Part shown: positions 45,076-52,890 of the stretch, piece by piece
How the letters are laid out: each line of letters starts with the position of its first letter
How positions within the stretch are numbered: position 1 is the stretch's first letter
Origin: Frondihabitans sucicola
Lineage (GTDB): Bacteria > Actinomycetota > Actinomycetes > Actinomycetales > Microbacteriaceae
NCBI RefSeq assembly: GCF_030296615.1
Contig: NZ_AP027732.1
Location: forward strand, 3,291,042 to 3,355,041
Length of the DNA: 64,000 bases
Direction of reading: 5' to 3'
Position numbers and translations under genes: made by a program
Notes under the pieces: generated by a model
Told to the model about the DNA's origin: nothing
Seen by the model: only the letters and a program-made list of their open reading frames with translations
Databases searched by the model: none

Positions 45076-46019
45076 CGTCGTCCTTTCGCGTGGAGCGTGG
45101 GATCGCTGCGGAGGTGCAGCATGTCGCCCAGCAGCCCGAAGGCGCCCGTGGTCACGACGATGGCGATGCCGGGGAAGAACGCCGCCCACCACGCGTTGGA
45201 GACGATGGCCTGAGCGGAACTGACCATCGCTCCCCACTCGGCCGACGGAGGCTGGGCGCCGGCGCCGACGAACGAGAGGGCTCCCAGGACGAGCACGGTG
45301 TTGCCGATGTCGCCGGCCCATTTGACCCACAGGGCGGGGAGGGCGTTGGGCAGGACGTGGCGGGTCATCAGGCGCCAGCGCGACACTCCGAGGACGCGGG
45401 CGCCTTCGACGAACGGCATCGCCATCGTCTCCTTCATGATGCCCTGAAGCAGACGGGCGGTGGTCGGCCAGCCGGTCACGATCAGAGCGAAACAGGCTGT
45501 CTGCAGGCTGGGACCCAGGGCTGCTGCCACGCCGAGCGCGAAGACCAGCGAGGGGAACGCCAGCCCGAGATCGATGAACCGCGTGAGGAGTTCACCGATC
45601 CACCTGGGGCTCATGACGGCGAGCGTGGCGATCACGACACCGACGATCGAGTAGCCGATCACCGTCACGATCGACGCGGTGAGCGAGAACCGGGCGCCCA
45701 CGACGACTCGCCAGAAGATGTCCCGACCCTGCTGATCGGTGCCGAACCAGTGCGCGGCCGAGGGCGATTGGAGTGACGACAGCACGTGCGACTGGTACAC
45801 GTTCGGCGCGACGAACGGGCCGACGACGGCGACCAGGACGATCAGGCCGGCGACGACGACGGTCGCGGCATCCAGCGCACCGGATCGCCTGCGTCGCCGC
45901 GGCCGTGGGATCCGCCACCACTGTCGCGGCGCGAACGCGAGTGCGCTCGCCGTCGGCGGGTCCGGCATCGCCTCGACCACCGGGGCGGGGGCGGTGTCGA
46001 CGAGAGGCGACTTGGTCAT
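45072..46019 (-). CDS. Peptide-type ABC transporter permease (DppC/OppC family)
   Basis: This 315-residue permease has a polar, arginine-rich N-terminus (PRPRRRRRSGALD), the DppC marker HWFGTDQQGRDIFWRVVVGA, the EAA-type loop FVEGARVLGVSRWRLMTRHV, and AQPPSAEWGAMVSSAQAI near the end. The ATG at 46019 overlaps the DppB stop; the stop overlaps the ATPase start. It is complete and unbroken, although its neighbours on both sides carry apparent frameshifts. Confidence 0.93.
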   Translation of the reverse strand: MTKSPLVDTAPAPVVEAMPDPPTASALAFAPRQWWRIPRPRRRRRSGALDAATVVVAGLIVLVAVVGPFVAPNVYQSHVLSSLQSPSAAHWFGTDQQGRDIFWRVVVGARFSLTASIVTVIGYSIVGVVIATLAVMSPRWIGELLTRFIDLGLAFPSLVFALGVAAALGPSLQTACFALIVTGWPTTARLLQGIMKETMAMPFVEGARVLGVSRWRLMTRHVLPNALPALWVKWAGDIGNTVLVLGALSFVGAGAQPPSAEWGAMVSSAQAIVSNAWWAAFFPGIAIVVTTGAFGLLGDMLHLRSDPTLHAKGRR

Positions 46020-47056
46020 GCTGCGGCTCCGATCTGCGTTGCGCGGACCCGGGGGTCGCGGATCACCTGGATCGTGTCGACCACGAGCGAGGTCACCACG
46101 ACGATCACGCCGACGACGAGGACTCCCCGAGCACGGACGCGGTGTCCTTCTGCGACACGGCGTTCGTGATGAACGAGCCGAAGCCGTCCCTTCCGAAGAC
46201 GGACTCGACCAGGATCGCGCCGGCGAACATCCCCCGAACTCGACGCCGATGATCAGCAGCGCCGGGTTGGCCACCTGCGGTAGGGCGTGCTTCCAGAGGA
46301 TGCGCCCGCCGGACACTCCCGACGCCCGGATCACCGAGATGTGCTCGCGCTGCAGCACGCGGAGGAGCTCGGCGCGCAGCACCCGGTAGAGCTGCCCGAT
46401 GAACGGGACGGAGAGCACGAAGGCCGGCAGGATCAGGTGCGCCAGCGCGTCCCCGAAGGCGATCGGCGACCCCTCGAGAAGCGAGTCGACGAGGCGGAAG
46501 CCCGTGACCGAGGGCACTTGGACGCCGACCGAGCCGATTCCGGAGATGGGCAGGATCCTCCAGTCGGACGAGATGAGGTTCTGCAGCATGATCCCCAACC
46601 AGAACGTCGGCATCCCGGCCGCCAGGATCACGAGAACCCGGCGCAAGGTGTCTCCGGCACCCGTCGTCCGCACGGCCGACCAGACGGCGAGCGGGACCGC
46701 CACGGTGACCGTGATGAGCAGGGCCACGACCACGAGCTCGGTCGTGGGCGGCAGGACGGAGAGGATCGCGTGACTCACCGGCCCCTGGCTTGAGCTCGAC
46801 GTGCCGAGATCGCCGTGGACGAGGCGCCCCAGGTACGCGAGGTACTGCTGCGGGAGAGACCCGGACAGGCCGAGGCGGCGGCGAACCGCCTCGACCTGAT
46901 CGGGTGTCGCCGAGACCCCGCCGCCGCGCGAGCCTCGTCCCCGGGCGTCAGCTTCGTCAGGAGGAAGACGATCGTCGCGAGGAAGAACAGCGTCAGGATC
47001 GCGGCGACGAGTTTCCTGCCGACGTACGCGGCGATCGGAACGGCATGGCTTCGCAC
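46016..47056 (-). CDS. Peptide-type ABC transporter permease (DppB/OppB family), three apparent frameshifts
   Basis: About 347 residues after adding three bases. The N-terminus IAAYVGRKLVAAILTLFFLA leads to LTKLTPGDEARAAAG, where the first break lies (C4, 46916-46919). The middle frame from ILSVLPPTTELVVVALLITV to VANPALLIIGVEFGG is unbroken. A second break (C5, 46231-46235) and third (C4, 46125-46128) follow; repaired, the end reads MFAGAILVESVFGRDGFGSF and SVLGVLVVGVIVVVTSLVVD. GTG at 47056 is chosen because GAGAGG lies about 11 bases upstream. Three losses in one gene could mean a decaying gene, but all three fall in G/C runs like those elsewhere. Confidence 0.78.
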
Positions 47057-47078
47057 GGCGGGTGTCCTCTCTGCGGGA

Positions 47079-48637
47079 CTACTCGGACAGGCGGAGCGAC
47101 GCGACGGCGAGGCTGCCGTTGGGGGCACGGAGGCCGGCGCCCTGGACGCCATTGCTGTAGGCCGTCAGCGAGTCGACGGTGTACAGCGGCATGACGCCGT
47201 GGTCCTTCGTCACCAGCGTCTGGACCTGCTTGTAGAGGCCGCACCGCTCAGCCGCGTCGGGCTCGCTCGTCGCCTTGGCGAGCAGCGAGTCGACCTGGGG
47301 GTCGGAGTAGGCGTCCTTGTTCGTGCCGACCGCCTTCGACGAGAACTCCTGCGACACCATCACCCCGGCGTCCGGATAGGGCGCCGCGTCGGTGGCCAGC
47401 ATGAGCTGGGGGACGGTCGAGAACTTCCCGAGCAGCGTCAAGTAGTCGGCGAAGGCGATGGGCTGGAGCTTCACGGTGATGCCGATCTGCTTCAGGTTCG
47501 ACTGGAGCAGCGTCGCCTCCTGCGCCTGCTCCGAGAAGGCGGGCTGAAAGCGCATCGTCAGCGTGAGGTTCGCCAGGCCCGCGTCGGCGAGCACCTTCTT
47601 CGCCTTCGTCAGGTCCTGCTTGACGGTCGGCAGGGTGGGGCGGCACGACATCGAGGCCGGCAGCGGGCCGTCGGCGAGGGATCCTGCGCCCCCACGGAAC
47701 TTCGCCAGTCCTCCGGAGTAGTCGTAGGCCAGCGTGATCGCCTCGCGGACGGCCGGGTTCGCGGTCGGCCCCGACGAGTCGTTGAAGTAGACGTACGCGG
47801 CCGACGTCGCCGACGACGCGACCTTCAGCCCCGCCGAGACCACGGACTTCTTGTCCGTCGCGGCGATCCCCCGACGTCGACGTTGCCGGCCACGATCTCC
47901 TGCTTCGTCGTCGAGGTGTCGTCGATTCGGCGCAGCGTGAGCGTCTTCGGGCGCGCCGAGTCGAACGTCCAGTAGTCGGAGAACCGCGGCAGCGTGTAGG
48001 TGCCGCTCGAGACGGAGCCGAGCGTGTACGGCCCGGATCCGGCGTCGTGCGACAGCAACCAGCTCTGTCCCTGGTCGGTCCCTTCGTGCTTGGCGACGAG
48101 TGCGGAGTTCAGGATGTAGATGCGGCTCAGGGCGCCCAGGAAGAGCGCGTCGGGTTTGCTGAGGTGGATCGTCACCTGGTGCGCGTTGACGACGTCGGTC
48201 GACGCGTACGACGGGATCTGCCCGTCGATGCCGACCCCGAGCGCTTTGTACCGGTCGAGGCTGGCCTTGACGTCGGTGGCGGTCAGTGCGGATCCGTCGT
48301 GGAACCTGACGCCCGACTTGAGGGTCACCGAGATGGCGTCCACCGACGAGTTGTAACGGAACTTCGTCGCGAGCGATGAGACGAGCGTGCCCGATGCGTC
48401 GTAGGTGACGAGCGTGTCGTAGAGCGCCTGGTCGACGGTGTCGGTCTGAACGTAGTCGGCGCGCGCCGGGTCGATGGTGGTCACTTCGTTGCGGTACGCG
48501 ACGACAAGCTTGGTCGAGGCGGCCGATCCCGCGTTCGGGTCGGAGCCGGAGCAACCGGCCAGGAGGATGGCGAGTGCGACGCCGGCGCCGGTGGCGGCGG
48601 TCAGGCGGGCGCGGTGGCGAAAGAGGTGGATCGACAT
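47079..48637 (-). CDS. Peptide-type (family 5) solute-binding lipoprotein, apparent frameshift
   Basis: About 519 residues after repair. A lipobox ILLAGCSGSD places the acylated cysteine near residue 29. The family-5 body shows VVAYRNEVTTIDPARADYVQ, VTLKSGVRFHDGSALTATDV and, in the second frame, ANPAVREAITLAYDYSGG. The break is at a C5 run (47868-47872); one more G reads GNVDVGGIAATDKKS. It is the first gene of the eight-gene operon running to 39674 and is divergent from the racemase-HMGL operon. It probably sets which compound this locus takes up. Confidence 0.9.
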
Positions 48638-48707
48638 CGGGGCAACGGCTCCTTGAGGGGGTTGACGAGGCGGAACGCTCTCGTTGGGAAGGTGAAGGAA
48701 CGGGGCA

Positions 48708-48721
48708 ACGGTATCCCGAAT
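48708..48721. promoter_or_regulatory. GntR-type operator-like site near the binding-protein gene
   Basis: Read on the minus strand this is TTCGGGATACCGTT, sharing CGGGATACC with the more symmetrical site at 48803-48816. It lies about 70 bases upstream of the binding-protein start at 48637. The pair of similar sites, one near each divergent gene, suggests common control by one of the two GntR proteins encoded at 51446 and 52196. Confidence 0.4.
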
Positions 48722-48800
48722 GCTGTTTCGAACAAGCTACGTCATGTTTCAAATGCGTTAAATATGGACAATTGCGGGGATCCACTGTTCCCGTCGATTC

Positions 48801-48826
48801 GCTTTGGGATACCAAAGCCCTACTAT
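48801..48826 (+). promoter_or_regulatory. Operator overlapping the promoter of the racemase-HMGL operon
   Basis: GCTTTGG (48801-48807) and CCAAAGC (48812-48818) form a perfect 7-base inverted repeat around GATA. Directly after it is TACTAT (48821-48826), a good -10 hexamer, 53 bases before the racemase ATG at 48879. The palindrome occupies the space where polymerase would bind between -35 and -10, a usual repressor position. The -35 is weak. The likely repressor is a GntR protein from this operon. Confidence 0.5.
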
Positions 48827-48878
48827 CGCCCTAGCTGCACACCACCATCAGGACCGGCATCGAGCCGGGAGGAGTCCC

Positions 48879-49642
48879 ATGCGAATACTCGTCGTCAACT
48901 GCAACACGTCCTCGTCGATGACCGATGACATCACCGCGATCGCGCGTTCGACGGCGGCCGTCGGCACCGAGATCATCGGTGCTCAGCCGGTCTGGGGCGT
49001 CGAATCCGCCGAAGGGTTCTACGAGAGCTTCATCTCCGCCGCATCCGTGCTCGACCTGCTGTCCACCTGGTCCGACCCGTTCGACGCCGTGATCATGGCC
49101 GGCTTCGGGGAGCACGGCAGGGAGGAGCTCGCCAGCTGCTCGATGTCCCCGTCGTCGACATCACCGAAGCGGCCGCGATGCTGGCGATCCTCGTCGGGCA
49201 CCGCTTCGGGGTCGTCACGACGATGCCGAGCGCCGTCGCCCCGATCGAGCACAGTCTCGCCGCAGCCGGGCTCGACTCCCGCTCGGTCGGAGTGCGCGCC
49301 GCGCAGATACCGGTTCTCGACGCGGCGACCGATCTCGTGGCCACCGCCGAGGCCCTCGCCGTCCACGGGCGAGAGCTCGTGGCCGCCGGCGCCGACGTCC
49401 TCGTGCTCGGCTGCGCCGGGTTCGCCGGGCTCGACCTCCTCGTCGAGAACCTCACCGGAGTACCCGCGATCGATGGTGTGGCGGCGGCCGTCACCCTGTG
49501 CGAGGCCCTCGTGTCGCTCGGCAAGACCACCAGCAAGGCGGGACCGTATGCCACGCCGTCAGCCACGAAGAGGCGCCCGGGGTGGCCGATCAGCGTCGCC
49601 TCGGCCCGCGTCGATGCCACGGAAGGAGCGCAGCATGCCTGA
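48879..49642 (+). CDS. Asp/Glu/hydantoin racemase family protein with a single active-site cysteine, apparent frameshift
   Basis: About 254 residues after repair. The N-terminal VVNCNTSSSMTDDI is the family start. Hydantoin and glutamate racemases need two cysteines; here the first site reads FDAVIMAGFGEHGRE (Gly near residue 75 where ACFGDPG is usual), while the second is kept in VLVLGCAGFAGLD. Arylmalonate decarboxylase, in the same superfamily, also has glycine and one cysteine at these places. The break is at CC (49133-49134); one more base gives LAQLLDVPVVDITEAAAM. It is followed by the HMGL-OHCU fusion, whose start (49635) it overlaps. It may be a racemase, isomerase or decarboxylase. 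Confidence 0.8.
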
Positions 49643-51425
49643 CTCGACCTACGCGTACCGCGTCCCCGGGAGCCACAACGTCAGCGCATTCAACGCCGAC
49701 CCCGAGGTGCGCGATCACCTCGACTTCCCCGAACCGCTCCGACTCATCGACAGCACGCTCCGCAAGTCCCTCTTCACAGCGGGTGCCACGACGACGACCG
49801 CCGGATTCCTCCGGATGGCCTCGGCCCTCGGCGAGCTCGGCGTCCGGGACGAGAGCGTCAACGTCAACTGGGCCGGCTCGACGAACCCCTCACCGCAGGA
49901 GCTCGCCCTCGTGCGGGCGATCGCGTCCCGCGACTTCGGGTTCGCCCTCAACGTGTACGCGGACACCCTCATCGGCAACGGGCGGGATCCGAAGCCGGTG
50001 ACGACGCGACAGACGGTCGACGTCCTCGTGGAAGCGGGCGTCGGGATCCTGGGACCGGGAATCGTCGAGGCACCGGACGACGACGCCCAGCTCCGTCAGA
50101 AGGACGAGCTCGCCGCCTACTTCGAATACGCGAGAAGTGTCGGGGTGACGACGACGATCACCCTCGCCCAGGTGGGCCTGCGCGACTTCGGGCGCCTCGT
50201 CGAGATGTCGCGGTACGCGGTCTCGCTGGGTGCGACTCGACTCGACCTGATGGACTCGACGAGCAGCCTGTCCGTGGATGCCATGACCGTGTTCGTCCGC
50301 CGGTTCCGCGACCTCGTGGGGCGTGAGGTGCCGATCACCATGCACATGCACGACGAGTTCGGCCTGGCGACGGCGGGTGCCGTCGCGGCCGCGACCGTCG
50401 GAGCCTCACCCGACGTGTCGATGAACGGCGTCTCCTACCGCTCCGGCTTCGCGCCGCTCGAAGAGGTCGTGCTCGCTCTGGAGACCCTCTACGGCGTCGA
50501 CACGGGCATCGAGCTGAATCGCATCGAGAGCGTCTCGCGGCTCGTCGCCCGCGAGACCGGCATTCCCGTGCCGCCGCTCAAACCGTTGACCGGCGGCTAC
50601 GCGTTCCTCAAGCACATGCCAGGAGACGCCGCAGCCGCGATTCCCGGCGACCAGTCGGTCTTCCCGCCCGTGAGCCACGGTCTCGTGCCGTCCCGCATGG
50701 GGCAGGAGATGACCTGGGTCTGGGGCGGTCTGAGCTCCGACGGTATGACGCGCGCACTAGGACACCGCGCCGGAGAAGAGCTGTCGCCCGCCGAGGTCTC
50801 GGCCGTGCGGCGAGTCCTCGATGCCGAGGTCGGAGCGATCGACCGTTATCCTCGCTGGCTCGCGCCCGACGACGCGATCGCCTCTCTGACGGAGGCCGTA
50901 GCGATCCTGCGGGCGGGGATCGGCGCTGACGAGCGCGCCGACATCATTCGCACCGCGCTCCCCAGCGCCCCGCTGGCCGATCGCGCCGTGACGGCGACCC
51001 TGCCTCTCGACGCCGCGGCGGTGCCTCGCGCCGTCGGCGATCTCCTCCTCGGTACGACGGACGACGACCTCCTCGCCCTTCTGGCGGGCTTTCAACGGCT
51101 CGGGAGCACAGCTGGCGAGCCGTCGACTCGAGCGGCCCTCTCCGCGGCGGAAGAGCGCGGGATCGATGCCGCCTCCGCCGCCCTCGCGGAGGCGATCCGG
51201 CTCCTGGCGGACGACTACGAGGCGCGATTCGGATTCCGCTTCGTCGTCGCGGCCGACGGCCTGGGGTCGGAGGAGATCCTGCAGGAGCTGGCGACCCGAT
51301 TGGGGTCGGACCGCGACAGGGAGATCGCGACGACTCGCCGTGCCGCCGCGACCATCGTCACCGGGCGGATCCGCCGGATGCTGGTGGCTCGCAGCCGTGA
51401 CAACTCGCGCGCGGCTCAGCGATAA
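49635..51425 (+). CDS. Fusion of HMG-CoA-lyase-like TIM barrel with OHCU-decarboxylase-like domain
   Basis: This 596-residue protein has two parts. Residues about 30-385 are an HMGL-like barrel: RLIDSTLRKSLFTAGA replaces the usual RDxTLRDG, MHMHDEFGLATAGAVAAATV gives the metal-binding HxHD (His237, His239), and SMNGVSYRSGFAPLEEVVLA matches the GxGxRxGN loop loosely. Residues about 465-585 resemble 2-oxo-4-hydroxy-4-carboxy-5-ureidoimidazoline decarboxylase, best at ADDYEARFGFRFVVAADGLG and SEEILQELATRLGSDRDREI. The histidine of the usual HPRIG motif appears as FQRLGS, so the classical decarboxylase activity is doubtful. I know of no described protein with this pair of domains. It overlaps the racemase gene and precedes a GntR gene. 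Confidence 0.75.
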   Translation: MPDSTYAYRVPGSHNVSAFNADPEVRDHLDFPEPLRLIDSTLRKSLFTAGATTTTAGFLRMASALGELGVRDESVNVNWAGSTNPSPQELALVRAIASRDFGFALNVYADTLIGNGRDPKPVTTRQTVDVLVEAGVGILGPGIVEAPDDDAQLRQKDELAAYFEYARSVGVTTTITLAQVGLRDFGRLVEMSRYAVSLGATRLDLMDSTSSLSVDAMTVFVRRFRDLVGREVPITMHMHDEFGLATAGAVAAATVGASPDVSMNGVSYRSGFAPLEEVVLALETLYGVDTGIELNRIESVSRLVARETGIPVPPLKPLTGGYAFLKHMPGDAAAAIPGDQSVFPPVSHGLVPSRMGQEMTWVWGGLSSDGMTRALGHRAGEELSPAEVSAVRRVLDAEVGAIDRYPRWLAPDDAIASLTEAVAILRAGIGADERADIIRTALPSAPLADRAVTATLPLDAAAVPRAVGDLLLGTTDDDLLALLAGFQRLGSTAGEPSTRAALSAAEERGIDAASAALAEAIRLLADDYEARFGFRFVVAADGLGSEEILQELATRLGSDRDREIATTRRAAATIVTGRIRRMLVARSRDNSRAAQR

Positions 51426-51445
51426 TGCCACGGGAGGCAGTAACC

Positions 51446-52138
51446 ATGACCGTGATCGACAGGGAGACCGCGAGCACGCCGGGCGTCGACGCGTCGCTCT
51501 CGGTGCAGGTCGGAGAGACCATCCGCGAGCGGATCATCCGCGGGCACTACCCGCAGGGAGGCCGCCTCATCGAGGCCAAGCTGGCGGCAGAGCTCGAGGT
51601 GTCCAGGATCCCCCTCCGCTCGGCGATCCCGCAACTGGAGGTCGACGGCTTCATCCGCACCCTTCCGAGGCGAGGCGCCGTCGTCTTCCACTGGACCGAG
51701 CAGGCCGTCAACGACCTCTTCGACGTCCGACTCGCACTGGAGGTCGCCGCCACCGGCCACGCCGCCCTCGCCGTCGAGCAGGGCAGGAGCCTCGCGCCGC
51801 TGCTGGCCGCGATCGACGAATCGCACCGCGCCCTCGACTCGGGCGACGCCTTTCGCGTGGCCGGCGCCAGCACGCTGATCCACCAGAGTGTCGTCGAACT
51901 CGCCGGCAACGACCTCCTCACGTCGCTCATGCGCGCGGTCAGCGGCAGGATCACGTGGCTCTTCTACCTGACGTCGCAGCGTGACGCCGACCTCGCCTGC
52001 GAGCAGCACCACGCGCTGAGCGACGTCATCGCCACCGGCAACAAGGCCCTCGCGGAGGCCACCGCGTTTGCGCACATAGAACTCGGGCGCAAGCCGTCGC
52101 TCGAGGCGATGGCCTCGATCATCTCCGAGCGAATCTGA
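51446..52138 (+). CDS. GntR-family (FCD) regulator, first copy
   Basis: This 230-residue regulator has its winged helix in residues about 20-85, with LAAELEVSRIPLRSAIPQLE as the recognition region (usually SRTPVREAL, here altered to SRIPLRSAI). The FCD domain shows DLFDVRLALEVAATGHAALA and QHHALSDVIATGNKALA. A GGGAGGCAG ribosome-binding site supports the ATG at 51446; an in-frame ATG at 51425 is less well placed. It follows the HMGL-OHCU fusion by 20 bases and is probably co-transcribed with it. It is a candidate for the sites at 48708-48816. Confidence 0.88.
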   Translation: MTVIDRETASTPGVDASLSVQVGETIRERIIRGHYPQGGRLIEAKLAAELEVSRIPLRSAIPQLEVDGFIRTLPRRGAVVFHWTEQAVNDLFDVRLALEVAATGHAALAVEQGRSLAPLLAAIDESHRALDSGDAFRVAGASTLIHQSVVELAGNDLLTSLMRAVSGRITWLFYLTSQRDADLACEQHHALSDVIATGNKALAEATAFAHIELGRKPSLEAMASIISERI

Positions 52139-52173
52139 GGTCGGCATCGGTTCGAACGCCTGGTGCCATTCCT

Positions 52174-52192
52174 GCAAATGTCATACAGTTGC
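52174..52192 (+). promoter_or_regulatory. Palindromic operator just before the second GntR gene
   Basis: GCAAATGTCATACAGTTGC reads GCAA-n-TGT-nnn-ACA-n-TTGC, an imperfect palindrome with seven of eight arm positions matched and the TGT/ACA core typical of FCD-type GntR operators. It ends three bases before the ATG at 52196, so a bound repressor would block initiation of its own gene. The core resembles, but is not identical to, that of the prp sites. Confidence 0.5.
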
Positions 52193-52195
52193 GGG

Positions 52196-52888
52196 ATGGT
52201 CGATCTCGAGCCGTCCCAGCGGCGCATCCCTCTTTCGGTCCAGATCAGCGACCAGCTCCGGGCCCACATCGTCAACGGTGACTGGGCGGTCGGTGACAGG
52301 ATCCCCGGCGAGCACGAACTCGTCGAGGCTCTCGGCGCGAGCAGGAGCACGGTGCGGGAGGCCCTCCGAGCGCTGGCCCACTCCGGTCTCCTCGAGGCCC
52401 GCCCGGGAGACGGCACCTACGTCAGCGCCTCGAGCGAACTCGACCTCGTCCTGCGCCGCCGAGCGCGCGCGGAGTCGTCCATCGCCGTCTTCGAGGTCCG
52501 GGAAGCCCTCGAACTGCAGGCGGCCAAGCTCGCGTGCCTTCGAGCCACGCCCGCGCAGGTCGCCTCCCTGAGCGAGCTCCTCGACCGGAGGGATGCCGCC
52601 GTGTCTCCGGTGGAGCACCTCGCCTTCGACCAGGCGTTCCACCTCGAGCTCGTCGCCGTCGCCGGCAACGCCCTCCTCGCTGAGATGTACCGGAACCTGG
52701 ACCGCGCCGCGACGTATCCGATCGACGACCGGCATCGCGTGGCGTCGAACGAAAGGTGGCCGGCCGCCGACCCCCACCGCGAACTCGTCGACGCCCTCCG
52801 CGAGCGCGACGCGGCCCGCGCGAGCAGCGCGGCCGAGTCGCTCATCACCCTGGCCCGCGAGGTCTTCGTCGCCGCTGGAGAGGAGTGA
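52196..52888 (+). CDS. GntR-family (FCD) regulator, second copy
   Basis: This 230-residue regulator shows the winged helix clearly: VQISDQLRAHIVNGDWAVGD, LVEALGASRSTVREALRALA and LEARPGDGTYV. The FCD part has VFEVREALELQAAKLACLRA and DPHRELVDALRERDAARASS. ATG at 52196 is preferred; an upstream in-frame start at 52163 would place an operator-like palindrome inside the gene. The stop is followed at once by an MFS transporter gene. It probably controls itself and the transporter. It is not a close copy of the regulator at 51446. Confidence 0.9.
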   Translation: MVDLEPSQRRIPLSVQISDQLRAHIVNGDWAVGDRIPGEHELVEALGASRSTVREALRALAHSGLLEARPGDGTYVSASSELDLVLRRRARAESSIAVFEVREALELQAAKLACLRATPAQVASLSELLDRRDAAVSPVEHLAFDQAFHLELVAVAGNALLAEMYRNLDRAATYPIDDRHRVASNERWPAADPHRELVDALRERDAARASSAAESLITLAREVFVAAGEE

Positions 52889-52890
52889 CC

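Noticed and set aside
46016..47056. The permease with three breaks as a true pseudogene.
   Set aside because: All three breaks lie in G/C runs, each is fixed by one base, the surrounding motifs are intact and the neighbours overlap correctly; consensus error is the simpler explanation, though not proven.
49635..51425. 2-isopropylmalate synthase or a plain HMG-CoA lyase.
   Set aside because: The TLRDG and GxGxRxGN motifs are changed, no leucine-type regulatory domain follows, and the C-terminus resembles OHCU decarboxylase instead.
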